From the NCBI RefSeq assembly GCF_027587205.1, contig NZ_JAPDOD010000087.1, forward strand, positions 1-26,841: DNA of 26,841 bases. The letters run 5' to 3'. Source of the DNA: Solirubrobacter ginsenosidimutans. Lineage in GTDB: Bacteria; Actinomycetota; Thermoleophilia; Solirubrobacterales; Solirubrobacteraceae. Shown one piece after another: positions 1 through 5,753 of this stretch; position 1 is the stretch's first letter, and each line of letters starts with the position of its first letter. The notes under the pieces are model-generated. The model did not search any database. It worked only from the letters and a program-made list of their open reading frames with translations, and was not told where the DNA came from. The position numbers were made by a program, and so were the translations under genes.

Positions 1-63
1 GCCACGGGCGAGGTCTTTCCGACCGAGCTCGGCCTGTTGCACTTCAAGCGCGCCGAGAACTAA
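1..63 (+). CDS. C-terminal end of an unidentified protein (partial)
   Basis: The reading frame open from base 1 ends at a TAA at 61-63 and gives a 20-residue tail ending in LLHFKRAEN. GC-rich third positions fit real coding. The gene begins upstream of the window, so no family can be assigned. It converges on the GntR-type regulator whose stop lies 25 bases further on. A local GntR/FCD regulator often controls a neighbouring catabolic gene, so this could be its target, but nothing visible proves it. Confidence 0.55.
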   Translation, partial: ATGEVFPTELGLLHFKRAEN

Positions 64-72
64 CCGGCAAAG

Positions 73-97
73 GCGCGGATCCGCGGATCAGCCGCGC
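73..97. terminator. weak inverted repeat between convergent genes
   Basis: GCGCGG (73-78) and CCGCGC (92-97) form a 6-bp GC stem with a 13-base loop. It lies in the short gap between the convergent stop codons at 63 and 88 and overlaps the latter. There is no T tract. Position fits a bidirectional terminator, but a 6-bp GC stem is common by chance in DNA of this composition. Confidence 0.25.
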
Positions 98-789
98 GCA
101 CCGAGCCAGCGGCGCAGCGCTCTCGCGTAGGCGTCGACCGCGTCCTCTGCCAGGGCCGGTTCGCGACTGGAGATCCCGGCGAGGATCTGCTTGTGCGCCC
201 GGACCGCGGCCTGGTCGCGGTCGGGGGCCCGCCGGCGGCGCAGGTCGGCCAGCACGCCGTGCAGCGGCTCGTTGAGCATGGCCAGCACGGGGTTCTCCGA
301 GAGCCGTCCGAGCGTGGTGTGAAACCAGGCTTCGGCGTGCGCGAAGGCGTCGAGCGCAGGGCCGGGCTCGAGCAGGCCGGCCGCCGCCAGTTCGATCGCG
401 TCGGCGTAGCCCGCGAGCAGGCCGAGGTCGCCGTCGGTGGCGTGCAGGCACGCGTGGGCGGCAGCGCCCCGCTCGATCGCCGCGCGCGCGTCGACGGCGT
501 GTCCGAGCAGGTCAGGCTGCAGGTCGTACGCGCTCGAGGCGACGAGCACTTCCGGCGCGCGCAGATCCCAGTGCTCGTACTCGTTGACGACGGAGTTCGG
601 GCCGCTGTCATCGGCGATCACGCCACGCAGCCGCAAGATCAACAGCGCCTCGCGCAGCACCCCACGGCTCGCGCCGAGGCTGTCGGCCAGCTCCGGCACG
701 CTGGGCAGCCGGGTACCCGGTGGATAGCGTCCGCCGGCGACGGCGTCGAGCAGGTCGAGCATCACGTCGAGATAGCGAGGCCGTCGCAT
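88..789 (-). CDS. GntR-family transcriptional regulator, FadR/FCD subfamily
   Basis: A 233-residue cytoplasmic DNA-binding regulator, a normal length for the subfamily. Residues about 5-65 are the GntR winged helix, with the characteristic GTRLPSVPELADSLGASRG stretch followed by a LREAL helix. Residues about 80-220 are the all-helical FCD ligand domain. Its signature is visible in AHAEAWFHTTLGRLSENPVL and in a later RAHKQIL, which carry the histidines that usually coordinate a metal near the effector. FadR/FCD proteins typically bind small carboxylates such as sugar acids, lactate or fatty acyl-CoA and release DNA; the ligand here cannot be read. The ATG at 789 gives a full-length HTH. The gene upstream on the same strand ends 56 bases away with a hairpin between, so a separate transcript is likely. 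Confidence 0.88.
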   Translation of the reverse strand: MRRPRYLDVMLDLLDAVAGGRYPPGTRLPSVPELADSLGASRGVLREALLILRLRGVIADDSGPNSVVNEYEHWDLRAPEVLVASSAYDLQPDLLGHAVDARAAIERGAAAHACLHATDGDLGLLAGYADAIELAAAGLLEPGPALDAFAHAEAWFHTTLGRLSENPVLAMLNEPLHGVLADLRRRRAPDRDQAAVRAHKQILAGISSREPALAEDAVDAYARALRRWLGARG

Positions 790-806
790 CGGCGCTCATC
801 GAAGCA

Positions 807-823
807 GCCGGCCTGCGGCCGGT
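807..823 (-). terminator. hairpin between two minus-strand regulators
   Basis: GCCGGCC (807-813) and GGCCGGT (817-823) pair over 7 bp (outermost pair G-U) around a three-base loop. It sits just after the stop of the regulator ending at 846 and before the GntR start at 789. That position fits an intrinsic GC hairpin terminator without a T tract, as often seen in high-GC actinobacteria. It is unproven. Confidence 0.35.
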
Positions 824-845
824 CAACGCGACGATCGGGCCGCGG

Positions 846-1403
846 TCAGCCCGACCCCGGCTCGGCCCCCGCGGGCGCGAAGGCCAGCATCACGACCTCG
901 TAGGGCTGCCGTTCACCGTCGTGATCGCGTTCGCGGCTGGCGGCGACGATCGCCTCGAGGTCGGCGAGCGCCTCACGCAGGCACGCCGCCACCGCCGCGC
1001 GCCCCTGCTCGTCGAGCTCCAGCGGCGAGCGCGACAGGTGCGCCTGTGCGGCATCGAAGCCGCCGTCGATCGCCGCTCGCCGCGCCTCGCCCGTTGCCTG
1101 TTCGAGCGTGCCGGTCGCCAGCGCGCGCCGCAGCTCGTCGGTGAGCCCGGCCCATTCGTCGCTCTCGATGATCGTGGCGACGGTGGTCCGGTAGAACCGC
1201 GCCAACGCGCCGCGACGGCGTTCCGAGCCGACCAGTTCGACGTAGCCGTGCCGGGACAGGATGCCGGTGTGGTAGCTGACCAGGTTCAGCGGCTCGCCGA
1301 GCGTTCGCGCGACCTGGGCCGGGTTGCGCGGCCCGAGCGAGTATTCGAGCAGCAGTCGATGGCGGAGCGGATGGGCCAGAAGGCGAGCCAGTGCGTCCGG
1401 CAT
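846..1403 (-). CDS. ArsR-like winged-helix regulator, paralogue A
   Basis: A 185-residue protein with an N-terminal winged helix of the ArsR type: AHPLRHRLLLEY opens the domain, followed by QVARTLGEPLNLVSYHTGIL (helix-turn-helix) and a wing around RRRGALARFYR. The C-terminal half (about 85-185) is helical and ends in a short beta segment EVVMLAFAP. I chose the ATG at 1403 because the domain begins right after it; the longer frame to 1538 adds an Arg/Pro/Cys-rich stretch that does not look like protein. It has exactly the same length and motif order as the gene at 1724-2281, so the two are paralogues from a local inverted duplication. The ligand is unknown; there is no obvious CxC metal site. 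It is transcribed divergently from its paralogue. Confidence 0.82.
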   Translation of the reverse strand: MPDALARLLAHPLRHRLLLEYSLGPRNPAQVARTLGEPLNLVSYHTGILSRHGYVELVGSERRRGALARFYRTTVATIIESDEWAGLTDELRRALATGTLEQATGEARRAAIDGGFDAAQAHLSRSPLELDEQGRAAVAACLREALADLEAIVAASRERDHDGERQPYEVVMLAFAPAGAEPGSG

Positions 1404-1424
1404 GCGCGAAGGTTGACAGCAGCA

Positions 1425-1446
1425 CCGCCGGCGCGCGGGCCGGCGG
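1425..1446. promoter_or_regulatory. 8-bp inverted repeat upstream of paralogue A
   Basis: CCGCCGGC (1425-1432) and GCCGGCGG (1439-1446) are perfect inverted copies separated by six bases. The dyad lies 22 bases upstream of the start at 1403, in the gap between two divergent winged-helix regulators. Such proteins bind dyads as dimers, so an autoregulatory operator is possible. GC-only arms occur often by chance in this background. Confidence 0.3.
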
Positions 1447-1510
1447 ACCAGCCCGCATTCCGTCCGCGGCCGTCTCGCCGGAACTCGGCGCTGCCGGACG
1501 AAACCGTCCC

Positions 1511-1527
1511 TGGCCGGAGACCGGCCA
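1511..1527. promoter_or_regulatory. perfect 7-bp dyad upstream of the small ORF
   Basis: TGGCCGG (1511-1517) and CCGGCCA (1521-1527) are perfect inverted copies with a three-base spacer. It lies about 45 bases before the Shine-Dalgarno sequence of the small ORF at 1585. It could be an operator for one of the flanking regulators or an RNA hairpin in the small gene's leader. The sequence does not separate these. Confidence 0.3.
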
Positions 1528-1584
1528 ACGTGATCCAATCACCGGACATCCTGCGAGGTACACGGTGAGAGGAGGTGAGCGCGG

Positions 1585-1647
1585 ATGACCATCGAGACGA
1601 GCGAACGCCCCGTCGTCGCGGAGTCGGGCTACTGGAAGGGCAACTGA
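1585..1647 (+). CDS. small ORF encoding a 20-residue peptide
   Basis: An ATG at 1585 follows AGGAGGTGA (1570-1578), a near-perfect match to the anti-Shine-Dalgarno sequence. GGAGG ends nine bases before the ATG. The ORF ends at TGA 1645-1647 and encodes a peptide that begins MTIETSE and ends GYWKGN: acidic and polar at the N-terminus, aromatic/Lys/Gly at the C-terminus, no Cys and no hydrophobic signal segment. It is the only good translation signal in the 320-base gap between the paralogous divergent regulators. A GC hairpin follows at 1694-1706. Candidate roles are a signalling or modified peptide sensed by the neighbours, or a leader peptide. An alternative GTG at 1575 in another frame runs into the next gene as a low-complexity shadow. 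I do not recognise the family. Confidence 0.5.
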   Translation: MTIETSERPVVAESGYWKGN

Positions 1648-1693
1648 CGGGCGGCCGGATCCTGCCCGGCACCCCACGTCGGCCCGCCCGCAC

Positions 1694-1706
1694 GGGCCGG
1701 CGGCCC
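1694..1706 (+). terminator. GC hairpin after the small ORF
   Basis: GGGCC (1694-1698) and GGCCC (1702-1706) form a 5-bp stem with a three-base loop, followed by TT. It lies 46 bases past the small ORF's stop and 17 bases before the start of paralogue B. It could end the small transcript; the T run is too short to be convincing. Confidence 0.3.
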
Positions 1707-1723
1707 TTGACACGATACGGCGC

Positions 1724-2281
1724 ATGTCCGACCGGATTGCCGCGATCGCTCACCCGTTGCGCGATCGTGTGCTCTTCGAGTACCAGCGCGGGCCGGTGTC
1801 CCCGAGCGAGGTCGCTCGGCGCACCGGCCTGCCGCTGAACGTCGTCGGCTATCACACGGGTGTGCTCGAGCGTCACGATTGCGTCGAGCTCGTGCGCAGC
1901 GAGCGCCGCGGCGGAGCGCTCACGCGCTACTACCGTGCGACCGTGGCCCAGGACATCGAGGACGAGCGCTGGGCGGAGGTGCCGGCGCCGCTGCGGCGCC
2001 GGTTCGTGCTCGAGACGCTGGCCCGGGCGAGCGACGAGGCCCGGCGTGCCGCGCTCGCCGGCGGGTTCGACGGGCCGCACGGACACCTCGCGCGCTTTCC
2101 CGCCGCGCTCGATCACGACGCCGTGCTCGCCGCGGGCGAGCTGCTGCGCCGGACCGCGGAACGGCTGGTCGCGATCGAGGCCGACGCGCGCCGCCGCTCG
2201 CAGCCGCGCGACGGCTACCGCGTCGTGCTGATGGGGTTCGCGCCGGTCGAGCGGGCGGGACCCGCGGCCACCGACCGCTGA
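1724..2281 (+). CDS. ArsR-like winged-helix regulator, paralogue B
   Basis: A 185-residue cytoplasmic regulator, colinear with the divergent gene ending at 846. The winged helix occupies about residues 1-75: AHPLRDRVLFEYQRGPVSPS, then EVARRTGLPLNVVGYHTGVL as helix-turn-helix, then a wing with ERRGGALTRYYRA. The C-terminal helical half contains DEARRAALAGGFDGPHGHL, matching EARRAAIDGGFDAAQAHL in the paralogue, and ends in YRVVLMGFAP. The start at ATG 1724 places the HTH directly at the N-terminus as in the paralogue. No Shine-Dalgarno is visible; the hexamer CACGAT seven bases upstream suggests a leaderless message. The regulated genes are not evident beyond the small ORF and the paralogue. 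Confidence 0.82.
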   Translation: MSDRIAAIAHPLRDRVLFEYQRGPVSPSEVARRTGLPLNVVGYHTGVLERHDCVELVRSERRGGALTRYYRATVAQDIEDERWAEVPAPLRRRFVLETLARASDEARRAALAGGFDGPHGHLARFPAALDHDAVLAAGELLRRTAERLVAIEADARRRSQPRDGYRVVLMGFAPVERAGPAATDR

Positions 2282-2284
2282 GAG

Positions 2285-2350
2285 GCCGGTCAGGAATCGG
2301 ATCGCCCGGTGCCCGGAATCCGCGCTCGCGGGCGGTTCGCGCCGGTCAGG
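2285..2350 (+). repeat. 10-bp direct repeat GCCGGTCAGG, two copies
   Basis: The decamer occurs at 2285-2294 and again at 2341-2350, both in the 118-base gap between paralogue B and the LuxR-type gene. The second copy lies just upstream of the predicted -35 element of the latter. It may be a binding site or chance. No other function can be read here. Confidence 0.3.
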
Positions 2351-2363
2351 CGAGACGTCGTGG

Positions 2364-2392
2364 GGGACACGCCTCGCGGCGCCCCGTACGGT
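2364..2392 (+). promoter_or_regulatory. predicted promoter of the LuxR-type gene (leaderless)
   Basis: GGGACA (2364-2369) matches four of six positions of TTGACA, and TACGGT (2387-2392) fits the TAnnnT -10 pattern after a 17-base spacer. Exactly seven bases separate the -10 element from the GTG at 2400, so transcription would start at or near the start codon. There is no Shine-Dalgarno, which agrees with a leaderless message. Confidence 0.4.
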
Positions 2393-2399
2393 CGCGGGT

Positions 2400-3026
2400 G
2401 TGATCGCCGTCCTGGTCGCCGACCCACACCCCTTGTTTCGTGACGCGCTCGCCCGCCTGGTGCACCAGGACCGCGACCTGCGACTCGTGGCCGAGCTCGG
2501 ATCGGGTCGCGAGACGCTCGCGGCCATCCGCGAGCGCCGTCCCGTGGTCGCCCTCGTCGCGCGCGAGCTCCCGGGCCTCGACGGCGAGGCGGTGCTGGCG
2601 GCGGTCGTCTACGACGCGCTCCCGACGCGGGTGGTGCTGCTGGACCCGGCGCCCGGCCCGGATGCGTGGGCGCTGCTCGGCGCCGGAGCGGCCGGTGTGC
2701 TCTCGCGCCGCGTGACCCCCGACGCGCTGCGAGCCGCGGTGCACCGCGTGGCCGCCGGCGGCACGGCACTGTGCGAGGAGGCCCAGGCGGCCCTCGCGGG
2801 GGAGATCCGGGCGCGCCATGCGGCGGAACGCCCGCTGCTGAGCCCGCGCGAGCGCGAGGTGCTGGCGCTGGTCGCGCAGAGCCTGTCGCTCCCCGAGGTC
2901 GCCGGGCGCCTGCAGATCGCCACCTCGACGGTGCGCACGCACTATCAGCACCTGCTGGCCAAGCTCGACGCGCGCGATCGCGTGCAGCTCGTCCTGCACG
3001 CGGAGCGCAGAAAACTGCTGGCCTAG
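2400..3026 (+). CDS. LuxR/NarL-type regulator with degenerate receiver domain
   Basis: A 208-residue protein starting at GTG. Residues 1-115 fold like a response-regulator receiver (VLVADPHPLFRDAL at the start, AGAAGVLSRR near the end). The key residues are changed: only one of the two acidic residues after beta-1 remains (D8, then P9), the phospho-acceptor position in VARELPGLDG is Ala54, and the conserved Lys near residue 106 reads Arg. Residues about 142-200 are an intact LuxR helix-turn-helix (LSPREREVLALVAQSLSLPE, then TSTVRTHYQHLLAKL). It therefore probably binds DNA without classical aspartyl phosphorylation. No histidine kinase is adjacent; two orphan NarL-type kinases occur at 17618 and 19053. 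A long-loop inverted repeat follows the stop. Confidence 0.85.
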   Translation: MIAVLVADPHPLFRDALARLVHQDRDLRLVAELGSGRETLAAIRERRPVVALVARELPGLDGEAVLAAVVYDALPTRVVLLDPAPGPDAWALLGAGAAGVLSRRVTPDALRAAVHRVAAGGTALCEEAQAALAGEIRARHAAERPLLSPREREVLALVAQSLSLPEVAGRLQIATSTVRTHYQHLLAKLDARDRVQLVLHAERRKLLA

Positions 3027-3053
3027 GCGACTCGAGGTATCAACGATGTCGCC
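3026..3053 (+). terminator. possible hairpin after the LuxR-type gene
   Basis: GGCGAC (3026-3031) and GTCGCC (3048-3053) pair perfectly over six bases with a 16-base loop, starting at the last base of the stop codon. There is no T run. It sits between two same-strand genes 45 bases apart, so it could be a weak terminator or just a dyad upstream of the membrane-protein gene. Confidence 0.25.
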
Positions 3054-3071
3054 GACGAGCTCTTTTCAGTC

Positions 3072-3485
3072 ATGTCGACTCCCGATGCAGCAACGCTCCG
3101 GTCCGCCGATCCGAAGGTGGTCGTCGGGGCGTTCGGAACGCTCTCGCTGGCCACGATCACCCTGCTCACGGTGTTCACAGTCGTCGAATGGACGGCCGCA
3201 CAGACTGCGCTGCTGACCGCAGAGGTGGCCGCGGTCGGCGCGCTGTTCGCCGCCGCGCTCGCGCATCTCAAGAAGGGCACCGCCAAGGAGCACGTCGCGC
3301 TCGCGGCGACGTTCACCGCGAGCGTCTCGGCGACGCTTGCACTGGGCTCCGGTTTCGCCTGGTGGTCTCTCACCGAGGCCCAGACCGGCGCCCTGCTCGG
3401 GATCGTCACCGCAGTCATCGGCGTCGCCTCCGGCCTCTTCGCGCGCGGCAAGGTCGAGGCTCCGACGACCGCTCGCGTGAAGTAG
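3072..3485 (+). CDS. internally duplicated four-helix membrane protein
   Basis: A 137-residue protein with about four hydrophobic segments (roughly 18-40, 44-66, 78-96 and 102-124), a Lys-rich turn (HLKKGTAKEH) in the middle and a basic tail. The two halves look like copies: VVEWTAAQTALLTAEVAAVG in the first half corresponds to WWSLTEAQTGALLGIVTAVI in the second. Each half is therefore a helix, a (E/S)xTxAQT turn and a second helix. This pattern resembles small phage-holin-like or uncharacterised actinobacterial membrane proteins, but no phage genes surround it. No signal peptide or enzymatic motif is seen. The ATG at 3072 lacks a clear Shine-Dalgarno. Function unknown. Confidence 0.7.
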   Translation: MSTPDAATLRSADPKVVVGAFGTLSLATITLLTVFTVVEWTAAQTALLTAEVAAVGALFAAALAHLKKGTAKEHVALAATFTASVSATLALGSGFAWWSLTEAQTGALLGIVTAVIGVASGLFARGKVEAPTTARVK

Positions 3486-3655
3486 CGGCTCGCGGCAGAT
3501 CGGTCGATCGATTCAAGTAGTCGCTTGTGCTAAGTATGACCAAAGCGCTTAGCGTTTGTATGCTGACATTCCGTTAAGTGGGCTGTTGCGCTCTGGCGGG
3601 GTTCAGCTCACCGCGTACGCTCCACTGAAGTCGCTCGGGTTAGCGTTGCGTCGGT
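3486..3655 (+). promoter_or_regulatory. relatively AT-rich regulatory gap before the seven-gene cassette
   Basis: This 170-base gap is less GC-rich than its surroundings, most clearly at 3510-3580. It holds a tight dyad GATCG/CGATC (3498-3509), a stem GCTAAG (3529-3534)/CTTAGC (3548-3553), the palindrome AAGCGCTT (3543-3550), and a promoter-like pair ATGACC (3536-3541) and TATGCT (3559-3564) with a 17-base spacer. The palindrome lies inside that spacer, the classical position for a repressor operator. A leader of about 85 bases would precede the first cassette gene. Confidence 0.4.
3536..3564 (+). promoter_or_regulatory. predicted promoter of the cassette with embedded operator
   Basis: ATGACC (3536-3541, four of six against TTGACA) and TATGCT (3559-3564, four of six against TATAAT) are 17 bases apart. 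The perfect palindrome AAGCGCTT at 3543-3550 lies between them. This is the best promoter candidate for the operon from 3656 to 13132. Confidence 0.33.
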
Positions 3656-5089
3656 TTGGCCACGCCTGCGCAGCCAGCGGTCAACGAAAAGCTCAAGCCG
3701 GCGATGTTGAGCGTGTACTACCACGCGCTCGGTGACCAGCTCCAAACGCGCGGGTCAGCCGCGGCGCTGGTGCGCCCCGAAGTGGAACCGATGCCGCTCG
3801 ACGAGGCACTCGACTGTCTGGCCCGGGATGCGATCAGGCGCGACGACTGGAGCCGGGTGCGGGAGGCACTCTGGGCGCTGATCCGCAGCGTGTCGCCTCC
3901 TCGAGGAGAGGACGACTGCAAGGAGAAGATGATCCTGGAGCGCTACGGCACCGAGCTCCCGGCCTTCGTCGCGGATCACCGCCTGTTCAACCTCGGGCAG
4001 TTCGACAGCGACCGCATGAGTTGCCGGCGCGACGCGCGGCTGTTCTCGGCCGCGCTGGTCGCGTATCCGCAGCAGCTCAGCGCGCCGATCGGGCTCTACA
4101 ACCAAGAGGTCGCCACGAAGTCGAGCAAGTTCGAATCGGCCACGCGCAACACGAGCGTGCTCGGCAAGGGCGTCTCGGCCGCGGACTTCCTGGCCCAGAT
4201 CGACGGGCTGCCGAGCGTTCCGCCGGAGATCAAGGACGGCCGTCGGACACCGGTGCCGAACACGCGTGAGGCCGTGTCGCAGGCGCTGAACCGGCTGGAG
4301 GACGAGGTCGGCGTCACGATCGACGGCTACATCGCCGCTTTCGCCGACACCGTCATGTTCATGGATCTGTGGCGAGAGACGAACCACTGGGACCCGTCCC
4401 AGCCCGTCACGATCTTCCCTTCCTTCAGCGTCACCACGCAGGACGCGGCGACGCTGACGACCTCGGTGACGGCCACGGCGCTCGTGACACCCGCCGAATT
4501 CCTGTGCATCACGAGGGCCATCGATCCGCGGCGGTGGCAGAAGCTCAGCGACCAGTTTCACCGCGTGCGGTTCGTGATGGACGAGTTCGCCACCCAGGCG
4601 GAGGAGATCGAGACGCCGATCGGGGAAGGCCTGCGGGCCCGAACGCGTCCGTACCTCGTCGAGGAGAAGGTCGGGGTGGCCTCCGACGTCGTCGGCGCCG
4701 AGGTCGGCTACTTCCACAACGTCCTGCAGATCGACACGTTCGACGTGCAAGTGGGAGCAGCACCCGAGAACTGCTTCGCCGACCTCGAGTTCTCCCTGTA
4801 TCGCAGCCTCGACAGCAAGGTGCTCTGGGACGTCCGCCCCGGCGGGCTGCTGATCGACAGCGGCTGGACCAAGGTCCGGCACGTCTCCGATAACACGTGG
4901 CGCCTGACCGCGAACAAGACGTTGCGCTTCGCCGACCGCACGCCGCGCACCGGCTGGGACGGGCCGCTCGACTTCGGCCAGATGCTCAACTACCTCGCGC
5001 CCGCGGCGCTCACCGCATGGCTCAACAACGACCTCTACAGCAGCGAGGCCGAAGAGGTACACGGGACACACGACACGGGGGACTACTGA
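3656..5089 (+). CDS. uncharacterised 477-aa protein, possibly with a SRPBCC/START-like C-terminal domain
   Basis: First gene of the cassette, starting at TTG 3656 with no clear Shine-Dalgarno; an in-frame ATG at 3704 (residue 17) is an alternative. There is no signal peptide or membrane segment, so it is probably cytoplasmic. The N-terminal half (1-240) is mostly helical and rich in Trp/Arg/Asp. The C-terminal half (about 250-460) alternates short beta-type strands with phrases such as ITRAIDPRRWQKLSDQFHRV, FADLEFSLYRSLDSKVLWDV and NTWRLTANKTLRFADR, then a closing helix (QMLNYLAPAALTAWLNNDLY). This looks like a lipid-binding SRPBCC/START fold; that is my pattern judgement, not a match. It ends one base before the next gene, so the two are surely co-translated. 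No catalytic motif is recognised. Confidence 0.72.
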   Translation: MATPAQPAVNEKLKPAMLSVYYHALGDQLQTRGSAAALVRPEVEPMPLDEALDCLARDAIRRDDWSRVREALWALIRSVSPPRGEDDCKEKMILERYGTELPAFVADHRLFNLGQFDSDRMSCRRDARLFSAALVAYPQQLSAPIGLYNQEVATKSSKFESATRNTSVLGKGVSAADFLAQIDGLPSVPPEIKDGRRTPVPNTREAVSQALNRLEDEVGVTIDGYIAAFADTVMFMDLWRETNHWDPSQPVTIFPSFSVTTQDAATLTTSVTATALVTPAEFLCITRAIDPRRWQKLSDQFHRVRFVMDEFATQAEEIETPIGEGLRARTRPYLVEEKVGVASDVVGAEVGYFHNVLQIDTFDVQVGAAPENCFADLEFSLYRSLDSKVLWDVRPGGLLIDSGWTKVRHVSDNTWRLTANKTLRFADRTPRTGWDGPLDFGQMLNYLAPAALTAWLNNDLYSSEAEEVHGTHDTGDY

Positions 5090-5090
5090 C

Positions 5091-5741
5091 ATGGCCGGCG
5101 ACGACGACGACCGCGACGACGACGCTCGCGAGCGCTCCGGTGCGGGGCCCGAGGTCTGGGATCGCTTCGGCAGCTATCTGGGCTACGCCGGCGCGATCGG
5201 CACGACCGTGTCCAAGCGCACGATCGGCAGTTGGAATCAGATCTCACGCAACCTCCGCAGCTCCGACGGATACAAGGCCGACGACATGGCCGGAGACGCC
5301 GCACTGCTGATGGCCACGGCGATGGACAACCTGCAGGACTTCTGGGGCCTGTTCACCACGAACCCCGACGACCGCGTGATCGCCGGCCCGGTGCCGACGG
5401 CGTTCCTGGTCTTCCAGCGCGGCGTCAAGGCGGGCGAGTACGCACTGGCGGACGTTCGCTACGTCCTCGTCCCGCCGGACATCGACTCGCCACCGCGGCA
5501 CGCGCGCTTCGCGCTCAACGGCCCGACGAAGGACGACGCGGACAACCTGAGCGGGGCGCTCACCGCCACGCTGGACGCCAAGCAGCGCGCCTACGAGATC
5601 ACCGCGCGCAAGGCCGACAAAGCGCTCACGCCCGGCGCCTACAGCGGCTTGGTCTATCTCCGCATGGGATCGCGCGACGTGCCGCTGGCGGATTTGCGCA
5701 TCCTGGTTGAAGAGCCACCACGCGCGCGAAGCGGACGCTGA
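5091..5741 (+). CDS. uncharacterised 216-aa helix-plus-beta protein
   Basis: Second gene of the cassette; its ATG is one base after the upstream stop. An Asp-rich head (MAGDDDDRDDD) is followed by two long amphipathic helices (about 22-90; WDRFGSYLGYAGAIGTTVSK, then ALLMATAMDNLQDFWGLF) and a C-terminal region of beta strands (about 98-205; AFLVFQRGVKAGEYALADVR, RMGSRDVPLADLRILVEE) that resembles an immunoglobulin-like sandwich. The architecture parallels the 191-aa protein at 10801 in the same operon. Amphipathic helices of this kind coat lipid or polymer surfaces in phasins, so a surface-binding or scaffold role is possible but inferred. There is no signal peptide or membrane segment. Confidence 0.7.
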   Translation: MAGDDDDRDDDARERSGAGPEVWDRFGSYLGYAGAIGTTVSKRTIGSWNQISRNLRSSDGYKADDMAGDAALLMATAMDNLQDFWGLFTTNPDDRVIAGPVPTAFLVFQRGVKAGEYALADVRYVLVPPDIDSPPRHARFALNGPTKDDADNLSGALTATLDAKQRAYEITARKADKALTPGAYSGLVYLRMGSRDVPLADLRILVEEPPRARSGR

Positions 5742-5753
5742 GACGGCGCGACG

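Noticed and set aside
1707..1712. TTGACA as a -35 box for paralogue B
   Set aside because: It ends only 11 bases before the ATG at 1724, so any matching -10 element would lie inside the coding sequence.
3072..3485. Prophage remnant (holin)
   Set aside because: The four-helix protein is holin-like in size, but there is no endolysin, integrase, att repeat or other phage gene nearby.
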